A stretch of 64,000 nt of DNA, from positions 1 to 64,000 of the forward strand of contig CAMCBV010000009.1 in the NCBI GenBank assembly GCA_945873125.1, given 5' to 3'. A program made the translations under genes and the position numbers. The notes under the pieces are model-generated. The model was not told the DNA's origin. It did no database searches and saw only the letters and a program-made list of their open reading frames with translations. This document shows positions 25,215 to 34,032 of the stretch, piece by piece. Numbering within the stretch: position 1 is the stretch's first letter; the number at the start of each line of letters is the position of its first letter. This stretch comes from Prosthecobacter debontii. GTDB taxonomy: Bacteria; Verrucomicrobiota; Verrucomicrobiia; Verrucomicrobiales; Akkermansiaceae.

Positions 25215-26585
25215 ATGTTTAAACCTAGTCATTACTCGTTTTGGATCACCTTTTTAGGCGGTCTCATCGTGGGTGGAATCGGAGTCAATGTTTTAAAAAT
25301 CCGGCATTTCCCATTCACGGAATCCTCTTCCCACAACGCAGTTGGGATATCCAAGCCTGAGAGATTCCGTCACGACAACAACGGATCCGGACGAATATCG
25401 GGCGTGGGTGAACGGCATCGCTCGATGATTGAACTTGCGAGAAAACTGGGAACTACGGATCCAACCGCGGGATGGAGCCATGGGATGAGCTTGAAAAATC
25501 TCAGCGACAAGGCTGACTTTATGGCGGCATTCATGGAATCATGGGCCATAAAAGATCCCGAGGCGTCCTTGGCAAAAGCTGGCGAACTGGGAATTGGACG
25601 ACTCAGAAACGAGTGTATCGCGGCAGCTTGTGGTGGTTGGGCGTCACGCAATCCAATGGCTTCCGCCAAATGGGTTGAAGATCAACTCACGGGCGCGGCG
25701 AAATCCCAAGCCAACGCTGCTATTGCCTCGGCTTGGGCAGAATTTGCCCCAGACGCAGCAACTGAGTGGGCAGGCTCCCTACCCTCCGGAACAGCTTCAG
25801 AATCCGCCATTTCGAAAGCTCTGAAAACTTGGGTTGATCGGGATCCAAAAGCTGCTTCCGATTGGGCTTCAAACCAGCCTGAGGGGTCCAAGCGAAGCAC
25901 CGCGATGCTACAACTTGCTGTCGAATGGTCCGATCAAGATCCAACTGGGGCTGCCGAGTGGATCACCCGACATGTGACCTCAGAGGATGGCAGTGACATG
26001 GTGGACATACTCCTCAATCGCTGGTCTTCAGCTGATCCAATCGCTGCCGCAAGTTGGGCCGGTTCTCTACCGGAAGACCAACAGCCAGAAGCTTATGCGA
26101 TGATACTCGCCGTCTGGACTTCTGATGATCCGGCCGGCGCTTCTGCTTGGGTTACAAGTTTTCCACCAGGCAAAACTCGTCAACAGGCCATTCCAAAACT
26201 GGCAGAATCATGGGCCGGTATCAATCCGCAGGAAGCGATTAGTTGGACACTCGCACTCGCCGAATCATCAGAAAAAAACAAGGCACTCGACCAATCGGTT
26301 CGCGTTTGGGCACTCAAAGAGCATGATACCATGAGCGCATGGATTGAGAGTCAACCCGCCGGAGCCGATTCGGATCATCTGCGATCCGTTGCCGCAGTTG
26401 TCATCGCTGAAAATCATCCGCTGGAAGGTGCTACCTTAGCTGCCGCGATCGCTGATCCCTCGGTCAAACAGGATGCCATCGTGGATGTTCTTCGCCAATG
26501 GCAAAAGAAGGATAGCAAGGCAGCCAATGCATGGATAAATCAACAAGTTCTTGATCCTAAAACTCTGGAACGACTGGGGCAATGA
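25215..26585 (+). CDS. Membrane-anchored helical repeat protein (W-x-DP-xxA repeats)
   Basis: A 456-residue protein with an N-terminal anchor (FWITFLGGLIVGGIGVNVL). The body is a series of about 30-residue units, roughly ten, each with W, D-P, A-A, W and L-P-x-G positions, for example WASRNPMASAKWVEDQL, WVDRDPKAASDWASNQPEG and WSSADPIAAASWAGSLPED. Each unit is probably a helix-turn-helix pair, so the whole would form a solenoid. Such proteins are frequent in Verrucomicrobia and have no assigned role. The leader anchors the solenoid at the membrane, facing out. It follows the terminator of the acidic repeat gene and is probably transcribed alone. Confidence 0.8.
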   Translation: MFKPSHYSFWITFLGGLIVGGIGVNVLKIRHFPFTESSSHNAVGISKPERFRHDNNGSGRISGVGERHRSMIELARKLGTTDPTAGWSHGMSLKNLSDKADFMAAFMESWAIKDPEASLAKAGELGIGRLRNECIAAACGGWASRNPMASAKWVEDQLTGAAKSQANAAIASAWAEFAPDAATEWAGSLPSGTASESAISKALKTWVDRDPKAASDWASNQPEGSKRSTAMLQLAVEWSDQDPTGAAEWITRHVTSEDGSDMVDILLNRWSSADPIAAASWAGSLPEDQQPEAYAMILAVWTSDDPAGASAWVTSFPPGKTRQQAIPKLAESWAGINPQEAISWTLALAESSEKNKALDQSVRVWALKEHDTMSAWIESQPAGADSDHLRSVAAVVIAENHPLEGATLAAAIADPSVKQDAIVDVLRQWQKKDSKAANAWINQQVLDPKTLERLGQ

Positions 26586-26595
26586 TGGCTCGGAT

Positions 26596-27435
26596 CTAAC
26601 AGGAATCCATGGTTCCCTCGCTAATCCTCAGCGCATCCACATTTCCTTTCACATCATGCACACGGTGCAACATCACACCTTGCCGCCTAGCGAGGGCGGT
26701 CAGGGCCGATGTGGCAGCATCGCGGTCTGCGGGTAACTGTGCATCGCATAGTTTTGCAAGAAACGATTTGCGAGAAACCCCCAGCAACAACGGTTGCCCG
26801 AACGGCACGAGTTTGTCCAAATGCCTCAACAGGGCGAGATTATGTTCCAAGGTCTTTCCGAAACCGATACCGGGATCAAAACAAATGCGCTCCCGCCCTA
26901 TTCCTGCGGCGGTCAGGGTTGTGAGGCGTTCTTCAAAAAACGCGCGGATGTCACTGACCACATCTTCATACGTCGGATTGGTTTGCATGGTTTGTGGCGT
27001 GCCTTGCATGTGCATGACGACGACCCCGCATTCATCATTCGCACACACCCGGATCATTTCATGATCAGCTGTCAGACCAGAAACATCATTGACGATATCC
27101 GCCCCCGCACGAAGCGCCGCAGCGGCGACTGCGGCTTTTTTTGTATCGATCGAGATCCATCCATTCCATTCCTGCCGCAACTGCCCGATGACTGGAATGG
27201 TGCGGGATATCTCCTCCGCTTCAGAAACCTCTTCTGCACCGGGTCGGGTGGACTCACCTCCAATATCGATCATTGAAGCACCTTGTTGAATCATCTCGCG
27301 AGCTCGATCCACCGCCTTTCGAACGTTATCGAAACATCCGCCATCCGAAAAGGAATCCGGCGTGACATTCAGAATGCCCATCACTTGCGCGCGCTCTGAG
27401 AGATCGAGCACTTTTCCTTTCACTTTCCAAATCAT
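26596..27435 (-). CDS. folP: Dihydropteroate synthase FolP
   Basis: Joins pterin pyrophosphate and p-aminobenzoate to form dihydropteroate in folate synthesis. Signature 1 is MGILNVTPDSFSDGG and signature 2 is MIDIGGESTRPGAEE; later come DPGIGFGKTLEHN and LLGVSRKSFL, binding pterin and phosphate. All key residues are present. The ATG at 27435 (MIWKVKGK) gives the usual spacing before MGILN and leaves 84 bp to the divergent DUF5069 gene. The longest ORF starts at 27510, only 9 bp from that gene, and is less likely. The stop lies 10 bp from the convergent helical-repeat gene. Confidence 0.95.
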   Translation of the reverse strand: MIWKVKGKVLDLSERAQVMGILNVTPDSFSDGGCFDNVRKAVDRAREMIQQGASMIDIGGESTRPGAEEVSEAEEISRTIPVIGQLRQEWNGWISIDTKKAAVAAAALRAGADIVNDVSGLTADHEMIRVCANDECGVVVMHMQGTPQTMQTNPTYEDVVSDIRAFFEERLTTLTAAGIGRERICFDPGIGFGKTLEHNLALLRHLDKLVPFGQPLLLGVSRKSFLAKLCDAQLPADRDAATSALTALARRQGVMLHRVHDVKGNVDALRISEGTMDSC

Positions 27436-27519
27436 ACGCCCAAAGGCTAACGGATCGGGTTTTGAATGTAACCGTAAAAATAACTCGCGCTTTTTCCAAA
27501 CAGGTTCCATTTTTTATCC

Positions 27520-28035
27520 ATGTCTTGGAACGATACCTTCATGGAACTCTTCGCCCGCTGCGCCAGTGCTTATCAGGCCGGAAATTTTGATTACGAAAAA
27601 GACTACTCCCCACAGGATCTGGATTTCTTAAAAAGCATAGGTTACAAGCCTAGGGAGTTTTTCGATTTCATTGAGGACTATGTCGACGAAGCAGAACCTT
27701 CCCCCACCACCGCTCTTCTCATCGCCGCTGCACGGCGGGACTATTTTCTCGTTCATCAGCACGGCATGGTCAGTGGGAAAACCATAACCCGTGATGATCT
27801 GCCCTCTTTTGGCGAGGAAATGGACGGAATCCCTTACTTACCTCGCATCCTCGCCAAGGCCCGCGGAAAAATTCGGGGCGAACTCGATCCCGATATCATG
27901 TTCGGTTGCGGGGGGGATCGCCATTTCTTCAAAAACAACGGCAACATCGAGCCCGCGGATTTTCTCCGTCAGGTATGGGCAGCAGGCGAAAATGATCAAA
28001 AAGTCGCCGCTTGGGTCAAACTCTGCCGGAGCTAA
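27520..28035 (+). CDS. DUF5069-like protein
   Basis: A 171-residue soluble protein. The motif GIPYLPRILAKARGKIRGEL, followed by FFKNNGNIEPADFLRQV and a final DQKVAAWVKLC, matches the DUF5069 pattern (LPRxxDKAR ... DxxVxxWV). The family is of unknown function, frequent in Verrucomicrobia and Planctomycetes. The N-terminal 80 residues are an extra helical region. It is divergent from folP and 83 bp upstream of secG. Confidence 0.75.
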   Translation: MSWNDTFMELFARCASAYQAGNFDYEKDYSPQDLDFLKSIGYKPREFFDFIEDYVDEAEPSPTTALLIAAARRDYFLVHQHGMVSGKTITRDDLPSFGEEMDGIPYLPRILAKARGKIRGELDPDIMFGCGGDRHFFKNNGNIEPADFLRQVWAAGENDQKVAAWVKLCRS

Positions 28036-28118
28036 GTTTTCGATTGTGAGCCGGAAACAAAAAATCCGGAAAAACCCCGCTTTACAAGAACCTGCCTCTT
28101 ACCCATATTCTGCCGCCC

Positions 28119-28574
28119 ATGATTTTCGCCGCAACTTCCATCAACTGGCTGAGCCTCAGCATCACCATGCTTCTCGTCATTTTCGTAGTCATCTGCATAC
28201 TGCTAGCAGTTGTCGTCCTTATCCAACGCCCGAAGCAAGAAGGTTTAGGTGCGGCATTTGGCGGGGGTGTCACCGATCAATTGTTCGGCGCAAGATCCAC
28301 TGACGTCTTCCAAAAAGCGACTTGGGTCCTTGGCACGATGTTTTTCCTGCTTTGCTTCACTTTGGCGATTCTGATCTCAAAACAGAACAAGACCAAATCC
28401 CTCCTCACCGATTCCAAACCAGTTGCCGCAGCGGTCAAAGATGAACCCAAGGCACCTGTTGAAGCTCCAGCTCCTCCATCTTCTCTGGTCAATGAACTTC
28501 CTGCTACAGAGACTCCCGCTCCTGCCGCAGAGACTCCTGCTCCTCAGCAAAACCCAGAAAACAAAACCGAGTAA
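28119..28574 (+). CDS. secG: Preprotein translocase subunit SecG
   Basis: A small inner-membrane subunit of the SecYEG channel. Two transmembrane helices (LLVIFVVICILLAVVVLI and VLGTMFFLLCFTLAILI) flank the family signature LIQRPKQEGLGAAFGGG. The C-terminus carries an Ala/Pro/Glu-rich extension of about 60 residues not found in short SecG proteins; such tails are common in this phylum. Probably monocistronic. The 203 bp downstream hold a palindrome and the fabF promoter region. Confidence 0.92.
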   Translation: MIFAATSINWLSLSITMLLVIFVVICILLAVVVLIQRPKQEGLGAAFGGGVTDQLFGARSTDVFQKATWVLGTMFFLLCFTLAILISKQNKTKSLLTDSKPVAAAVKDEPKAPVEAPAPPSSLVNELPATETPAPAAETPAPQQNPENKTE

Positions 28575-28682
28575 GCTTATCGCTTGCCGCAGCTAAACGG
28601 GAAAAATTAAAAAACTCCCGCATGGTGACTTGGCGATGTTCCAGGCTCAGCCAAAAAATTCTCTGCACTTCTAAGTCGGACC

Positions 28683-28700
28683 GCGCGACTCCAGTCGCGC
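28683..28700. repeat. Perfect intergenic palindrome
   Basis: Arms gcgcgact and agtcgcgc separated by two bases, between secG and fabF. It has no T-tract, so it is more likely a palindromic repeat unit related to the 33126-33220 element than a terminator. Confidence 0.55.
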
Positions 28701-28777
28701 TCAAACATTCTCACTCTCCACTTTGCAATCTATTGCTTGCACGCAAGTGAAGTCCGCGTCTAGGCTAGTGCCATCAT

Positions 28778-30028
28778 ATGAGTGAGCGACGGGTTGTAAT
28801 TACTGGCATGGGTTGTATTTCACCTTTGGGGAATGATCTGGAATTGACATGGGACGGATTGAAAAATGGACGGAGCGGAGTCCGCAGAATCCAATCACTT
28901 GATCCGGAACCTTTCGAGTGCAAGATCGCAGGTGAAATCCGCGACTTCAACGCCGATGGATATTTCAATGTTCCCAAAGACGCCCGCCGTTCGGATCGCT
29001 ATGTTCAATACGCAGTCGCCGCATCCAAGATGGCGATGACAGACTCCGGTCTCGATACGGAAAAAATCGATCCCCGCCGCTATGGTGTCATGGTAGGCAG
29101 TGGCATCGGTGGACTCTCAACCTTAGAGCGCGAACATACGGTTTTCCTCGAAAAAGGTCCACGCCGTGTATCCCCTTTCACCATTCCAATGATGATTTCC
29201 AACATTGCTTCAGGAATCATTTCCATGGAACACCGGCTTCTGGGCCCCAACATGGTGATTGTCACAGCCTGCGCGACATCGAACCACAACATCGGTGAAG
29301 CATGGCGCATGATCAAATTCGGCGATGCCGATGGCTTCCTCTGCGGCGGCGCAGAAGCCGCGGTTCTTCCCATGGGTCTTTGCGGTTTTTCAAGCATGAA
29401 AGCCCTCAGCACCCGTAACGACGATCCAGAAGGCGCATCCCGCCCGTTTGATAAAAACCGCGATGGCTTCGTCATGGGCGAAGGTGCCGGTGTGATCATG
29501 ATCGAAGAACTCGAAACCGCAAAAGCCCGCGGAGCAAAAATTTACGCAGAGCTCATCGGTTACGGTGTCAGCGCGGATGCCTATCACCTCAGCGCCCCCT
29601 CACCCGATGGCAGCGGTCCCGCATACGCCATCGGCATGGCTCTCAAACACGGTAAAACCAAGCCTGAAGAAGTTCAGTATCTCAACGCCCACGCCACCTC
29701 AACCGGTCTTGGCGACGTCGCGGAAACCAAAGCGATCAAACTCGCTTTCGGCGATTACGCAAACAACGGCCTGATGGTCAGCTCCACCAAATCCATGACC
29801 GGTCACATGCTCGGTGCGGCAGGCGGTATCGAACTTATCGCCAGCGTCATGAGCATTGTGGATGGCGTAATACCCCCAACCATCAACATCGAAGAACAGG
29901 ATCCCGAGTGTGATCTCGATGTTGTTCCCAACATCGCACGTGAAGTCCCTGTCAAAGTAGCTCTCAGCAACAGCTTTGGCTTCGGCGGACACAACGCCTC
30001 CCTGCTGGTCAAAAAATTCGAGGACTAA
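28778..30028 (+). CDS. fabF: 3-oxoacyl-[acyl-carrier-protein] synthase II FabF
   Basis: The chain-elongating condensing enzyme of fatty acid synthesis, 416 residues. The nucleophile is C165 in VTACATSNHNIG, followed by the two histidine motifs NAHATSTGLGD (Gly after the first His changed to Ala) and STKSMTGHMLGAAGG, and the C-terminal NSFGFGGHN. The typical thiolase-fold order is complete. The downstream thioesterase starts 3 bp after its stop (TTG codon), so acyl-chain elongation and release are probably co-expressed. Confidence 0.95.
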   Translation: MSERRVVITGMGCISPLGNDLELTWDGLKNGRSGVRRIQSLDPEPFECKIAGEIRDFNADGYFNVPKDARRSDRYVQYAVAASKMAMTDSGLDTEKIDPRRYGVMVGSGIGGLSTLEREHTVFLEKGPRRVSPFTIPMMISNIASGIISMEHRLLGPNMVIVTACATSNHNIGEAWRMIKFGDADGFLCGGAEAAVLPMGLCGFSSMKALSTRNDDPEGASRPFDKNRDGFVMGEGAGVIMIEELETAKARGAKIYAELIGYGVSADAYHLSAPSPDGSGPAYAIGMALKHGKTKPEEVQYLNAHATSTGLGDVAETKAIKLAFGDYANNGLMVSSTKSMTGHMLGAAGGIELIASVMSIVDGVIPPTINIEEQDPECDLDVVPNIAREVPVKVALSNSFGFGGHNASLLVKKFED

Positions 30029-30031
30029 ACT

Positions 30032-30430
30032 TTGGAAAAGATCCGCTATCGCCAACTATCCGAAGTCGCTTTCTCAGATACGGATGCGAGCGGATGGACC
30101 CATTTTTCCAAAATCCTCAGCTACGTGGAAAATGCAGAGCACGGATTTTTCAGTTCCATCGGAATTCCCGTCTTTGATCCGGCACAAGGAGGGTGGCCAC
30201 GTGCCCACGTCCGTTGCGATTACCGCAGGCCTCTGCGTTTTCAGGATACTTTTGAAGTGCGATTAAGCCTCTCAAAAGTCGGAACGACCTCCATTCACTG
30301 GCAATTCGAAATCGTCAAATCTGACACCACCCTAGCCGCCGAAGGCGAAATGGTCAGCGTAAAAGTCGACTCCACCGGAACCCCATCCGCCATCACTGAA
30401 GCCGAACGCACCAAGCTCCTATCAAAGTGA
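30032..30430 (+). CDS. YbgC/4HBT-type acyl-CoA thioesterase
   Basis: A 132-residue hot-dog-fold protein. The region FSDTDASGWTHFSKILSYVENAEHGFF matches the 4HBT catalytic helix (D-x-x-G-x-x-H-x-x-x-x-x-x-E) with D17, H24 and E33 near the start. The later part VRCDYRRPLRFQDTFEV follows the usual strand order. It probably hydrolyses acyl-CoA or acyl-ACP thioesters. The start is TTG, 3 bp after fabF, and no ATG lies nearby in frame. Substrate unknown. Confidence 0.8.
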   Translation: MEKIRYRQLSEVAFSDTDASGWTHFSKILSYVENAEHGFFSSIGIPVFDPAQGGWPRAHVRCDYRRPLRFQDTFEVRLSLSKVGTTSIHWQFEIVKSDTTLAAEGEMVSVKVDSTGTPSAITEAERTKLLSK

Positions 30431-30445
30431 TAAATCCAGATTTGA

Positions 30446-30493
30446 CTCTTCCTTTGCGTTCCCTCTGCGACTTTTGCTGCTTTGCGTTGAAAT
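30446..30493 (+). repeat. tttgcg-type intergenic repeat
   Basis: The 87-bp gap before rsmI contains ttcctttgcgttccctctgc followed by ctttgcgttgaaa, a tandem of tttgcg/ctctgcg units. It resembles short tandem intergenic repeats seen elsewhere in this phylum and carries no gene. Confidence 0.4.
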
Positions 30494-30517
30494 GAAACCC
30501 TCACTGCCGATGATAAA

Positions 30518-31213
30518 ATGAACCAAGACGAACCCGAAATCGGCGGCAGGATCTATCTCGTCCCCACCCCCATCGGCAACCTCGGCGACATCACCTTGCG
30601 TGCGCTGGAGGTTTTGAAATCCGCAAACCGAATTGCCTGCGAAGACACCCGCCACTCCGGCATTCTACTCGCCCATCACGGCATATCAGGAAAGTCATTG
30701 ATCTCGCTTCACGAACACAATGAGGTCCGTAAAGCGCCCGAACTCGTCGCCTCCGCAAAATCCGGCGAACGCATCGCCTTCATCAGCGATGCCGGCATGC
30801 CAGGCGTTTCCGATCCGGGATACCGCCTCGTGCAAGCCTGCTTGGAAGCCGATGTCCCCTTCGAAGTCCTGCCCGGTCCATCCGCAGTTCTCACCGCACT
30901 CATCGGTTCCGGGCTTCCTAGCCATGCGTTTCGTTACGGGGGTTTTCTCTCAGTAAAATCCGGCAAACGCCGCAGCGCCATGCAGGAAGTCATCGACAGT
31001 GGTGAAACCGGAATCTTTTTCGAAAGCCCGCATCGCATCGTCTCAACCCTGAAAATTTTGGAAGAAATCGCCCCGAACGCAAAAGTCTGCGTTGCCAGAG
31101 AACTCACCAAAAAATTCGAAACCTATCACCGCGGAACTCCTAAAGAACTCCTTGAATGGTTTGAGGCTCGCAGCCCCAAGGGTGAAATGGTGATTCTCAT
31201 GAACGGGATATAA
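30518..31213 (+). CDS. rsmI: 16S rRNA (cytidine-1402 2'-O)-methyltransferase RsmI
   Basis: A 231-residue tetrapyrrole-methylase-fold enzyme. It contains LVPTPIGNLGDITLRAL, EDTRHSGILLAHH, FISDAGMPGVSDPG and VLPGPSAVLTALIGSGLP in the RsmI order. It methylates ribose of C1402 in 16S rRNA to tune decoding. The typical C-terminal extension is short here (about 230 residues against 280 in E. coli). It lies in its own transcription unit. Confidence 0.93.
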   Translation: MNQDEPEIGGRIYLVPTPIGNLGDITLRALEVLKSANRIACEDTRHSGILLAHHGISGKSLISLHEHNEVRKAPELVASAKSGERIAFISDAGMPGVSDPGYRLVQACLEADVPFEVLPGPSAVLTALIGSGLPSHAFRYGGFLSVKSGKRRSAMQEVIDSGETGIFFESPHRIVSTLKILEEIAPNAKVCVARELTKKFETYHRGTPKELLEWFEARSPKGEMVILMNGI

Positions 31214-31383
31214 GGCATTTCCCTGAAAAACTTAGATACCGCAACGCGCATTCTAATTTCTTAAACTGTGAACATAAATAGAACCAAAGATGAAGAATGA
31301 GTTACGTAACTCGAGTCTTTTAAAAAAATTCACGTTCATCTACTTCCATCTCTGGTTTATTTTCTAATCCCATCCAATATTTC

Positions 31384-32781
31384 ATGATAGCCAAATTCTT
31401 CAAGATGCTCGCGGCATTGACTCCGCTTTTCCTTATCGCTCCACAGGCAATCAGCGCTGAAACACGCAGACCCAACCTGATTTTCATTCTCTCTGACGAC
31501 GTGGCAATGGGTGACTTGGGTGCTTATGGACAAAAGTTGATTCAGACGCCAAACCTCGATCAACTCTGCAAAGAAGGCACTCGCTATCTAGCGGCATATA
31601 CCGGCACCAGTGTCTGCGCTCCTGCACGTAGTTCATTTTTCACAGGCCTGCATATGGGTCATTGCCCGACACGCGCGAACCGTGAAATCAAGCCAGAAGG
31701 CCAACTACCCATTCCGGAAAACACCGTGACGGTGGGAAGCATCCTCAAGAGCGCCGGGTATCAGACAGCGACCATTGGCAAGTGGGGCATGGGTATGTTC
31801 GATACGACCGGCAGTCCGTTTAAAAACGGCATCGACCACTTCTATGGCTACAACTGCCAACGCCATGCCCACAGCTATTTCCCCACATACCTCTATGATG
31901 ACGACAAGCGCATCGAAATCCCTGAAAATGCCAATGATCAAAAAAAAATCTATGCCCAGAATCTTATTCAAAAGGATGTGCTCAAATGGGTTGATCAACA
32001 GGAAGACAAACCCTTTTTCCTGTTCTACGCTGTGACCTTGCCGCACGGTAAATTCGAGATCGATAACCAAGGAATCTACGCGGATAAACCATGGTCAGAA
32101 TTAGAAAAGAACTATGCAGCGATGGTCACCCGCCTCGACTCGGACATCGGTGCATTAGTCAAACTACTAAAAGATAAAGGAATCGCGGAAAACACGCTGA
32201 TCGTCTTCGCAGGCGACAACGGTTCATCGTTCGAGCCTAACAGCGCAATTGGCAAACGCTTCAATCAGGCAATGGATGGTAAACACCGCGGATTCAAACG
32301 CGGCATGTATGAAGGTGCTCTTCGCCAAGCCTCATTCGCTTGGTGGCCTGGCACAGTTGCCGCCGGACGAGTAACCGAAGAGCCCTGGGCATTCTGGGAT
32401 CTGCTTCCGACTTTCGCCGAACTGGCCGGCGCCAAGATTCCTGAAGGCTTCCAGCCGGACGGCAAATCACTCGTCGGTTTTTTGAAGGGAGGCTCGGCAC
32501 CCAAGCGTGACCATTTTTACTGGGAACTCCACGAAGGACAGGGCACTAACAGCATTCAGGCAATTCGCTGGGAAGATTGGAAAGCCGTCCGCCCAGGCCC
32601 AGGTAAACCGATTGAACTCTACGATCTCTCAAAGGATCCCAGTGAAAGCAAAAACCTTGCTATAGCCGATCCAGATCGGGTTGCGAAAGCGGTGGAAATG
32701 ATGGCCAAAGCCCGCACCCCCCATCCTCTTTGGCCCGATCCCGCTCTTCCAGCAGTTAAGAACCATAAGGAAAAGAAATAG
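31384..32781 (+). CDS. Secreted sulfatase (arylsulfatase family S1)
   Basis: A 465-residue sulfatase with a leader ([19 protein letters not shown]). Metal-binding Asp residues occur in [11 protein letters not shown]. The formylglycine precursor is C78 in [13 protein letters not shown] (CxPxR type). ATIGKWGMG and AGDNGSS supply further metal and substrate residues. It hydrolyses sulfate esters, probably of algal or mucin polysaccharides, in the periplasm. It needs a formylglycine-generating enzyme; the FGE-like gene at 44636 lacks the catalytic cysteines, so the true activator should be elsewhere. No clear operon partners. Confidence 0.93.
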   Translation: MIAKFFKMLAALTPLFLIAPQAISAETRRPNLIFILSDDVAMGDLGAYGQKLIQTPNLDQLCKEGTRYLAAYTGTSVCAPARSSFFTGLHMGHCPTRANREIKPEGQLPIPENTVTVGSILKSAGYQTATIGKWGMGMFDTTGSPFKNGIDHFYGYNCQRHAHSYFPTYLYDDDKRIEIPENANDQKKIYAQNLIQKDVLKWVDQQEDKPFFLFYAVTLPHGKFEIDNQGIYADKPWSELEKNYAAMVTRLDSDIGALVKLLKDKGIAENTLIVFAGDNGSSFEPNSAIGKRFNQAMDGKHRGFKRGMYEGALRQASFAWWPGTVAAGRVTEEPWAFWDLLPTFAELAGAKIPEGFQPDGKSLVGFLKGGSAPKRDHFYWELHEGQGTNSIQAIRWEDWKAVRPGPGKPIELYDLSKDPSESKNLAIADPDRVAKAVEMMAKARTPHPLWPDPALPAVKNHKEKK

Positions 32782-32843
32782 ATCGAAAACTCATTCTCAT
32801 GAACGGTGCGTGACTTTCCACCTTCCCTATTGCACAAGGTCGC

Positions 32844-33146
32844 ATGAAAAAATCATTTCCTCTCACATCCAGCACCCACAAGCCCGAGCGTGTCGTCGAG
32901 GCCGTAAAAGCCGATATCCGAAAATACCTGAAACGCGAGCGCCGCAAACCCCTCCCAGAAGAAGCCGATTTCTGGGATTTTGACTGCCGCGCAGGAAAAG
33001 ACGAACCCGCGGCAACTGCCATCCACGTCTCCGAAATCACCAAACCCGTCGATACCGCCGCAGCTAACAACTGGGATGCCGTTTATATCGAAATCCTAGC
33101 CAAACCCGCCAAACGGACCGCTACCGAAAGGAACCGCGATTTGTAA
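32844..33146 (+). CDS. DUF6172-like protein, 3' end supplied by a repeat element
   Basis: A 100-residue basic protein. VKADIRKYLKRERRKPLPEEADFWDFDC and ITKPVDTAAANNWDAVYIEILAKPAKR resemble the DUF6172 family of about 100 residues. The last eight codons (ATERNRDL and stop) lie partly in the palindromic element starting at 33126, so the element provides the stop codon. The conserved body is complete, so function is probably retained. Role unknown. Confidence 0.75.
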   Translation: MKKSFPLTSSTHKPERVVEAVKADIRKYLKRERRKPLPEEADFWDFDCRAGKDEPAATAIHVSEITKPVDTAAANNWDAVYIEILAKPAKRTATERNRDL

Positions 33147-33220
33147 TCGCGACTGCAACCGCTGCGTAGACCCATGATATTTCGCTAACGAGGTCGCGAT
33201 TAAAAATCACGGTTCCTTTC
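33126..33220. repeat. MITE-like element with 28-bp near-perfect terminal inverted repeats
   Basis: The left arm (33126-33153) begins gaaaggaaccgcgat and the right arm (33193-33220) ends cacggttcctttc; they match at about 26 of 28 positions. Each arm itself contains a small palindrome (cgcgatt/aatcgcg in the left). The 39-bp middle is non-coding. It overlaps the last 21 bp of the DUF6172-like gene. Confidence 0.8.
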
Positions 33221-33318
33221 TACCTTCACTAGGCACCCGATTAAAAATCTCTTCTGACTTTGCTGGACGAATCGCAAAAAAGCCGCTTGAGTTCCCCAGC
33301 TTCTTCAACAGAAGCAAT

Positions 33319-33401
33319 GCCGCCGTGGTGGAATGGTAGACACTGCGGATTTAAAATCCGTTGCTTTCAACGGCGTGCCGGTTCGAGTCCGGCCGGCGGT
33401 A
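33319..33401 (+). tRNA. tRNA-Leu(TAA)
   Basis: A class II tRNA. The acceptor GCCGCCG pairs with CGGCGGT, the anticodon stem GCGGA/TCCGT encloses TTTAAAA (anticodon TAA), the variable arm is TTGCTTTCAACGGC and the T-arm contains GCCGGTTCGAGTCCGGC. CCA is not encoded. It is convergent with hisH. Confidence 0.96.
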
Positions 33402-33414
33402 TTCTTTTCTAACA

Positions 33415-34032
33415 TCAAGGTTGAGACAAAAAATTGCGGATCAATCTTAATCCCGCGTCTTGGCTTTTTTCCGGATGAAACTGGCAGGCTAAAATTTTTC
33501 CCTTCTCTACCGAAGCCGCAAACTCCTCACCTGCGTAATTTGTGCGGGAGATCTTCCACGTCGAATCCTCAGGCACTGGGTAAAACGAGTGAACGAAATA
33601 AAAATACGGTTCGTTGCCTAAGCCTTCCCAGAAGTGTGAAACCGGCTGATCCGGGCATGCCGCGTTCCATCCCATTTGTGGGATTTTTTTTCCAGCCTCT
33701 TCGCGGAAACGAACGCAGTTGCCTTTGATCAATCCCAAACCTTCAACTCCCGGTGCCTCGATGCTGCCTTCAAACAAAATTTGATAACCCACGCAGATTC
33801 CGAAATACGGTTTACCGGCTGCAAGCCATAGCTTCAGTGCATCGACCAAATCACGCTTCGCAAGTTGCGCCATCACATCACCAAACTCACCTTGTCCAGG
33901 AAGAATGAGATGAGTCAGTCCTTCAAGATCTTCTGGTTTACTCACCACTACAGGATCCACATCAAGCGCATGCAAAGCATTTGCCACACTACGGAGATTG
34001 CCTCCGCCGTAATCTAACAATCCAACCTTCAC
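33415..34032 (-). CDS. hisH: Imidazole glycerol phosphate synthase glutaminase subunit HisH
   Basis: A 205-residue glutamine amidotransferase that supplies ammonia to HisF in histidine synthesis. It has GLLDYGGGNLRSV, the nucleophile loop YFGICVGYQILFEGS (Val and Tyr instead of the usual Leu and Met after the Cys) and the Cys-His-Glu triad completed by LACQFHPEKSQ. The gene overlaps hisB by 4 bp, indicating translational coupling. HisF is not in the window. Confidence 0.94.
   Translation of the reverse strand: MKVGLLDYGGGNLRSVANALHALDVDPVVVSKPEDLEGLTHLILPGQGEFGDVMAQLAKRDLVDALKLWLAAGKPYFGICVGYQILFEGSIEAPGVEGLGLIKGNCVRFREEAGKKIPQMGWNAACPDQPVSHFWEGLGNEPYFYFVHSFYPVPEDSTWKISRTNYAGEEFAASVEKGKILACQFHPEKSQDAGLRLIRNFLSQP

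Noticed and set aside
26596-27510. Longer FolP start at 27510
   Set aside because: It would leave 9 bp to the divergent gene and add 25 residues not seen in the family; the ATG at 27435 fits better.
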